Positions 58,060 to 64,000 of a stretch of DNA of 64,000 bases are shown piece by piece. This DNA comes from Warburgia ugandensis. Taxonomy: Eukaryota; Streptophyta; Magnoliopsida; Canellales; Canellaceae. A program made the position numbers and the translations under genes. Numbering within the stretch: the stretch's first letter is position 1; each line of letters begins with the position of its first letter. Location of the stretch: the NCBI GenBank assembly GCA_035236585.1, contig CP141138.1, forward strand, positions 27,229,437-27,293,436, in the 5' to 3' direction. The notes beneath the pieces were generated by a model. That model did no database searches and had not been told where the DNA came from. It saw only the letters and a list, made by a program, of their open reading frames with translations.

Positions 58060-60324
58060 GTCCAGTTAAATCCATACATCCCCTTAAGAACATAAACAGA
58101 ATATGGAATGGTGGGAGGGCATAATTGTAATTTCCATAAAAGATAATTAATTAAGAGAGGAGTATAGTTTACTTCCGTCAACTTATGTTTTGATAGACTT
58201 TAGTCCCTATACCTTTCTTTTAGATTAGTTCCTCAATATTGAGAAAATTTTCACAATAAGTCCTTCCACCTATCTGCGGATGAATGTCTAATGTGGGCCA
58301 CACATAATATTTTAATATTTTTTGTTTTGCTATATTTTATAAAAATTTTACAAAATTGTGAAATAAAAGAATTGGTTGTAGATAATTTTGATCTCGTTGG
58401 AGAAAATAATTTGAGCTTTTTGCAATGAGATTTCAAATCTCCATACGATATCCTTCTTCTTGGAATTATGGAAAGTTGTTTTTAGATCTAGAATCCTAGG
58501 GTCTCGATCTACAACCTTAATTTGAAATAATTTTAGTGAAAATTGTATTAAAATCTTGCCGAAGAGGATGATCGGAGTTTTTCACCAACGAGATTTAAAA
58601 TCTCTATATAATATCCTTTTTCTTGGTGTTTTAAAAAATATTTTTCAGATCTAGAATTCAGAGTTCTTGATCTATAAACTACAAACGCTTAAAATTTGAA
58701 CTATTTTCAGTGAAAAATGTATACATATCTCGCTAGAGAAGATGAGTGGAGTTTTTTCTCTAGCAAGATTTAAAATCTCCGTATGATATCCTTTTCCTTA
58801 GAGTTTTGGAAAATAGTTTTTAGATCTAGAATCCAGAGGTCCCGTTCTACAAAGGCTTCAAATTTAGATGATTTTCAATGAGGAAAGCATGTGAGGCTTC
58901 ATTGGAAAAAGGTTCCCAAATTTCATGGCTGACAACATTGAGAACTTTGATTTTTTTGCCTTTCTCTTTAATTTTTTGCAAATAAGTTTTAGATGTAGGT
59001 ACTAGTTGATCTAAACTATGAAACCCTTAGATTTGAGAAAGATCTTGTAAGAAATGGATTTCAATCTTTGCTAGAAAATGATCACCAAAATTCATTTCGA
59101 TCATTTTCACCATAATTAATTTGATCTCATTAAGCCAACTGGTGAAAAATCTAAATAGTTTGGTGTGTTTTTCTACATTTGAACGTTTCTTTCTGTATCA
59201 AGCTTCAATGATGTTGATTGGGCTTGTTGAGAAAAGAGGTTGGTTATATTACATAAGACTAGGCGGAGAAAAGCCAGCTAGCTATCACTGGTTGAACAAG
59301 AGATAAAGATATTTGGTTGTGGTATCATCAGGTGGTTCATCCTTCACTTAGTGTTCTTAAAAAAATATGTCCTAATCTTTGTAGTGGTTTAGATTAGTTC
59401 AATTTAAATTGATATATGTGAGATGGGTAAGCACCATCTTTTCCTGTACTCAATCAGGAGAGGAAGAAGAGGGGAAGGGTGAAGGAGTGTGCATCACCAG
59501 CAGTGGAACCTGGGCCACGCAGAGTAGCTCCTCAGGCAACATCGGTTGATTGTTGTGGGCAGCCAGCTTGCATGGAACTCCGGGAAGAAGGGAAACAAGA
59601 AGAGGCTAGCTGGTGGGTTGCATGGCTTCGATTGCTGACACTTGTCGTCTGGTCAAGGAGAGAGAGCAGAGGGGAAAATGGGGAATGGGAAAAGGTTGGA
59701 TGTGGTGCGCTCTAGCCTGGTCGAATTGGAGGAGAGAAGGAAGGTGGGGAGGTCCATACGGCGTCGCCAGTGAGCTGGTTGGGTGTGCCAATGGCTGTCA
59801 CGTGTGGCTAATTTGAGCTATGCTTAGGGGAAAAAGTGGGGTAGAAGAACTAGAATGAGTTTTCAATTTTGATCCCTTGCTGGTGTTGGAGAAGGGAAAA
59901 GGGTTTTGTGCCTGTGGAGAGGGAGATGGTTGTTAGAGAGGCGAAAAGATGAGAGAGAAGAAGAGGGTAGAAACCACATCGGGTTTTCTATTCAAGAGGG
60001 TGCCATTATCAAAATCACCCATCCCTTTTTTGCAATGATTAGTTTTAGATTTTTTTAATGCATGGGGCCCACTAAGCAAAATTACTAAATTGCCCCATAT
60101 TCAAAATGTCATAACTTCATCTAAACTCCAATTTCAGCATTGTTAGTGTCATTGGAAATGCTTTTCTAAGTGCAATTGAATTATTGAGGTTTCAGGGGTC
60201 AATTAGGTGTCATTCAAAAAGTCAATTCCGTAAAACTCAAAATACGGGAGTGCAAATTAGAATTTTCTCCAAAAGTAACTCAAAAATTATCCAAAATTCA
60301 GTTTTAAAAAATTGGGGTTAGTAC
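58060..60324 (-). mobile_element. Probable solo LTR of the gypsy family
   Basis: The right end ggggttagtaca at 60324 matches the LTR start seen at 34035 and 38054 (agggttattaca). The segment 60060-60200 (catggggcccactaagcaaaattactaaattgcc, ccaatttcagcattgttagtgt) matches the 6.2, 33.8 and 37.8 kb copies. Three tandem units of 162-175 bp lie inside. No internal domain is attached. The left boundary is estimated. Frames in 59479-59816 are purine-rich LTR readings, not genes. Confidence 0.6.
58370..58890. repeat. Three tandem units of about 162-175 bp
   Basis: The block gagattt(c/a)aaatctc is found near 58428, 58590 and 58766, each followed by atatcctt-ttcttgg, then tttttagatctagaat and a cga/tctacaa segment. 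The copies are diverged. They lie in the LTR-like block. Confidence 0.8.
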
Positions 60325-60780
60325 ATAAAGTACCATTGTCATCATCACTGTAGAAATAATATCTTGATTGCATTAAGAGCAAGATAAGGGCTTCTAGTTG
60401 TCTCAGTCTTCTCATTTCCTCTTGTGAACTTATAGCAATCACAAAACTCCATTTTTGTCCTCTGTGTGGAGCTGTGAGATGTAAAAACTTGTAGCAATCA
60501 CAAAAGAGAGCTATCGTACTTTTCTGCCCTTTACTTTCTTTTTGTGCGTCATTTTGACATCATAGATAAATGGACCCTTATGTAAAGCACCATTGTCATC
60601 ATCACCATAGAAATAATATCCTGTTGGCATTAAGTGCAAGATAAGGTCTTCTACTTGTATCAGTCCTCTCATTTCCTCCTGTGAACTTGTAGCAATCACA
60701 AAACTCTATTTTTTCTGTTGCATGGAGCCATGAGATGTAAGAATGCAGCAATCAGACATTGACATGCTCTAATAAAAGAA
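60325..60780 (-). pseudogene. Duplicated fragment of unknown origin
   Basis: Two related segments lie at about 60327-60490 and 60578-60745 (accattgtcatcatcac-tagaaataatatc, caagataagg-cttctagttg, ctcatttcctc-tgtgaactt). On the minus strand both keep a reading of the form LRQLEALILLLM---YYFYSDDDNG / LIQVEDLILHLM---YYFYGDDDNG. The second extends to GPFIYDVKMTHKKKVKGRK, a 62-residue frame at 60511-60699. Conservation of the reading suggests both came from coding sequence, but I recognise no family. Confidence 0.35.
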
Positions 60781-63098
60781 GATTGGAAGAGGGAATCTAT
60801 AGAAAACGCAACAATAGAGACTATGAAAACTAAATTGCAACCAAAAAGATGAATAGAACTTTATTCAGTCCAAGCTTATCAACTTGTATAGATTTTGCTG
60901 ATTTCAGCTTCAGTTAGTATTGCCAAAACAATGAATTAACTACTGCCTAAACTAAGCAAAAACAAAAAAGGAAAGTGACCTAAAACCATGTGCGTGATCT
61001 ATGGATTCTACACATGGTTCTAGGGTGCAAAAGTGACCAGAATTGATGAATCTAAAGTGAACTATCATAAGAACTAATTAACGAATCTAATAAACAACAT
61101 GAAAAGTTAAATAGGTTCCTAAGGATTCGAGCAAATAAGGAGTTTAGATGACTAGAAATAAAGCACAAAATTAAGGGGAGAAAAATTTCAAATTTTAACT
61201 ACATAAGAACATCAAACAAATCAAGCATAAGGAAGCAATTGAAACCACAACCTTTATGCAAGGAAACAACCCAGATCTAAAGTATTTTGATGTAAGAAAC
61301 ACTTCATAACAAGAAACCTCGAAGAACTTTATTGAATTATCTCCAAATACACCTAAACGGGATGCATAATCCATGTTCTATTGCTGGAAATGTATCCAAA
61401 TCCTAAGCATAAAATCCTATCTAAACAATATCAACAATGCAATCTAATGCATACAATTTAAATTATGAGGATATGCAAAGAAAACCCAAAAAGGGATTTG
61501 AGAGAAAAGAAGGCTAAAAGGGTGAACTAGCTAAGGGAAAATGGACCTAAAACTAACATGAGTAACAAGGAGAAGAAATGTGCAAAATTAAGTGAAAACT
61601 CAAGGCACTAAGCAATCACTTCGAGAGAGATGTTAACTTAGATCTTGATTGAATAGGCAAAGAAAATTAGAGAATTGAAGCAAGAAAGAAAGAAATCGAG
61701 TGCTGAAAATTTGTGTGGAATTCAAGGAAGCAAAACAGCTGTGAAATTAAAGCTAGGAAAGTAAACTGCTAACCTGGAAATAGAGACCAATTAACCAAGA
61801 CAATAATTAGAAAACCAAATGAAGTAAAGCATAAAAGAAGTCCCAAAGTCCAGTAGCAACAAAGCACCAAAAGAAAGCTTGATTTCAAGGTGTCTCGCCC
61901 ACCTCTACATAAAAAATTCGTCTGAACCATGGGGTATATATAGATGAGTGGGTTCCTTACTTAGGAGAGGGTGAATCCATGAGGAAAGTGGCTCTAGGGT
62001 CAAGGTATTGAATGAGGAAGGTTAGGAGGAGGAAATTTAGGTAGGAATGACATCATAAAGATGACATAATAGAGAGGAATAAATATGAGCTAGCTGGTTT
62101 CCAAATTAGAAAAGGGGGGAGGCATCCTTTTCCATGGAGGAAAAGTGGTCCTCCACCCTTTTAATTAAATGGTGAGATGAGAGGAGGAGATGGGGATTGA
62201 AAAGTAGTGGAAAATTCTAAGTAAGATATAGGGTTTGGATAGTTTTGAGTTGACTTAGACTTAGGGTTTTCATCTTAGGAAACCACATGACTTTAAGCAC
62301 TTCAATAATGGGGAGGCACCACTTCTTAAGAAGGTGCCTTCCTTCTCAATGTAAATTTCGTGTAAGCTTACAATGAAGGGTGGGAAATGGATTAGGAATG
62401 AGGAGTTTTCTCTCTTGATGGGTCTCTTAATGCATGATCATTTTACCTTTTACAAATTTCTCTTAAATCTTTTTAAAAATCGCACTTATAAACATAGAAA
62501 TATGGTTGAATTGATGCTCTAATCATGTGGCTCCACATGGCACTCCTCTATGGCTTGATGGCCTACTTTATAGCTCATTCCTTGGTGGCTTAAGTGGCTT
62601 TATAGCTTCGCTTCAAGGCTTGAGTAGCTGTGGCTTATCACCCCTTTCCAAGGCTTAAATGGCTTAGGTGGCTTAAATGGTTCCTATGCAAAGGTGGTGA
62701 AAATGCATGGATAATTTTAATCACCTTTGCTTCCAATTTTTAGAGGGGGTTTTCTCCCTACACCCCTGGGCAGGGGCATGCTGCCCCCTACAACCCCTAG
62801 CGAGCTAACCACCAACCTTGACTTGCAAAAAATTGCGAAGGACAATATAGGCCGTTGGATCATCTTTTTACTTCCTACAAAAAATGAGTAAAAATACTAA
62901 TTAAATCCTAGAAAATTATGATGATTCACATACTTTGAATTAGCTTCTAAACCTGCAAAATATCAAACTTTTAAATCATTAGGTAAAAAATACATGTGTT
63001 ACAAAATTCCGGCTAAAAACCCTAATTTAACACTATAAGTTATAACATATGGTCAACTAATTAGGTACTTTTATACAAAGTTAAGCACGTATCAATTA
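60781..63098 (-). mobile_element. Probable solo LTR, second family
   Basis: On the minus strand the block starts tgatacgtgcttaactttg at 63098, typical of long plant gypsy LTRs, and has a TATA-like ctatatatacccc near 61930. The segment 62560-62700 holds repeated words (ggcttaagtggct, gcttaaatggct). The left end and target duplication are not resolved and no second LTR is in the window. Confidence 0.45.
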
Positions 63099-63229
63099 GA
63101 TTAAAAGGAAGGTCAACAGCTCATGTGGAATGTATAAGGCAATAATAGTTGTAGAAGGATTTAATTAGTTAGGAGTTTAGACTTGGGGATGCTTTTAGTC
63201 TAGTGGCTGACACATAACTACTCCATTTT

Positions 63230-64000
63230 ATCTATTGAAGTTGTCAATGGTGCCAATTCAACAATTGGATATGTTCAATGCTTTTTGTATGGTTTAGTAA
63301 ATGAGGAAGTTTACATGCTTCAACACCAGGATCTCTATATCTGGTGCATCCTAATTCCGTATGTCCCTTCAAAAGTCCATCTGTGCACAGCACACATCTT
63401 GTTAGAGTTGGCTTCAAGGCTTCCAAGACTGGCTCATCTTTGTTCATTTATTTTAATGTTGGTATTAGTATATTTGTGTTGATTATTGTGGATCATATCC
63501 TTGTCACTAGAAATGCCTCGCTATCAATTTGTTTACTATTAAAATCTATATCTAAGAATTTTTGTAATAAACATTCATGTTCGCTTCCTTATTATTGGGT
63601 ATTGAGGCTGTCCAACACTCCAAGGGTTTGGCACTCACAATGGAAGTATATTTTGGATCCTCTAAAGAGATTGAACATGCTGGAGTTTAAGACAGTCTTC
63701 CCACCAATTTCTACAAGTATTCAATTATCAAAGCATGGGGGCACGCCATTAAAAGATGATTCCATGTGTTACAACATTATAGTTACAGTATGTGATAGAC
63801 ACAACCTACCATATGCTTAGCTCAAAGAAAGTATGTCAGTCATGCATGTGCCTAGAGAGAAACTCTGGACTATAGTAAGCATATTCTACAATTTTTGAAT
63901 GATATAACATCATTTGGGTTGTTTTCCCCTTCCCCAAAGTGGAAATCTTAAACCTAGTATTTCCTCATCATCTCCATGTTTATCATTCAGCAATTATTTT
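63230..64000 (+). pseudogene. Ty1/copia reverse transcriptase and RNase H remnant, continues past window
   Basis: The + strand, with frame breaks, reads FLYGLVNEEVYMLQH, HPNSVC, GFKASKTGSSLFIYF, ISIFVLIIVDHILVTRNAS, YWVLR, KYILDPLKRLNMLEFKTVF, STSIQLSKHGGTPLKDDSM and NLPYA, then MHVPREKLW. This follows copia RT order (FLHGDLEEEVYM; YPNYVC; GF--SK-DSSLF; YVDDILVTGN; KYILDLL-R--M; L-DGTPL-D; RPDLAYAV; FMH-P---HW). The YVDD box has decayed to IVDH. The element runs off the right edge. Confidence 0.85.

Larger units (their letters stand above)
56531..64000 (+). other. Intron 4 of the PRR7-like gene (at least 7.47 kb, open at window end)
   Basis: No continuation of the PRR7 linker was found to base 64000, so the intron extends beyond the window. 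It contains a 74-bp duplication, two probable solo LTRs, a duplicated unidentified fragment and a decayed copia element. The segment 56531-58050 shows no TE and is probably original intron. Confidence 0.8.

Noticed and set aside
59479..59816. GC-richer frames that could suggest a small gene
   Set aside because: They are part of a probable solo LTR, overlap on both strands and show no domain.

Overview
The window is nuclear DNA of a flowering plant. It carries one recognisable host gene, on the + strand: a pseudo-response regulator of the PRR7/PRR37 clade, a circadian-clock transcriptional repressor. Its promoter and 5' leader lie at about 9181-10387. Coding exons are at 10388-10745, 55721-55882, 56005-56138 and 56369-56530. 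Together they encode the first 272 residues: an N-terminal extension, the whole pseudo-receiver domain and the start of the Ser/Asn-rich linker. The rest of the gene, including the C-terminal CCT domain, lies beyond base 64000. The first coding intron is 44,975 bp long and splits the receiver domain. Introns 2 and 3 are 122 and 230 bp, and intron 4 runs at least 7.47 kb to the window end.

Nearly everything else is transposable-element sequence. Upstream of the gene (1-9180) are two arrays of a 160-bp tandem repeat built from four 40-bp subunits. The arrays are in opposite orientation and flank a degraded LTR-like block that contains a (CT)n run and three 350-bp tandem units.

Intron 1 is a nested TE landscape. 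It holds tRNA-derived SINEs of the Au type (full-length at 12.2, 32.5, 40.7 and 42.0 kb, plus 47-48 bp tail-only insertions with target-site duplications). It holds two hAT-like non-autonomous elements with GC-rich inverted termini and 8-bp duplications (14500-15804 and 20102-21004), and decayed hAT transposase ends. It holds five RTE-clade LINE copies, all on the minus strand; the longest, at 23581-26681, is near full length. LTR elements are a deleted Ty3/gypsy on the + strand (23249-28811), a Ty3/gypsy on the minus strand (31979-38054), two Ty1/copia remnants on the minus strand (29.8 and 40.1-41.8 kb), and a 10.5-kb minus-strand LARD-like element (44425-54939) with 2.3-kb LTRs and no recognisable pol. 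Intron 4 holds two probable solo LTRs and a decayed copia reverse transcriptase that runs to the window end.

The insertion order can be partly read. One RTE copy sits in the gypsy 5' LTR while the other LTR keeps the empty site; the same is true of an RTE fragment in the LARD 3' LTR. A SINE with a perfect 16-bp duplication sits inside the copia remnant. No tRNA, rRNA, CRISPR or prokaryote-type operon was found. I found no clearly new biological system. The most unusual items are the 45-kb intron splitting the clock gene's receiver domain, the repeated tail-only SINE insertions that stop at the same hairpin, and the opposed satellite arrays upstream of the gene.
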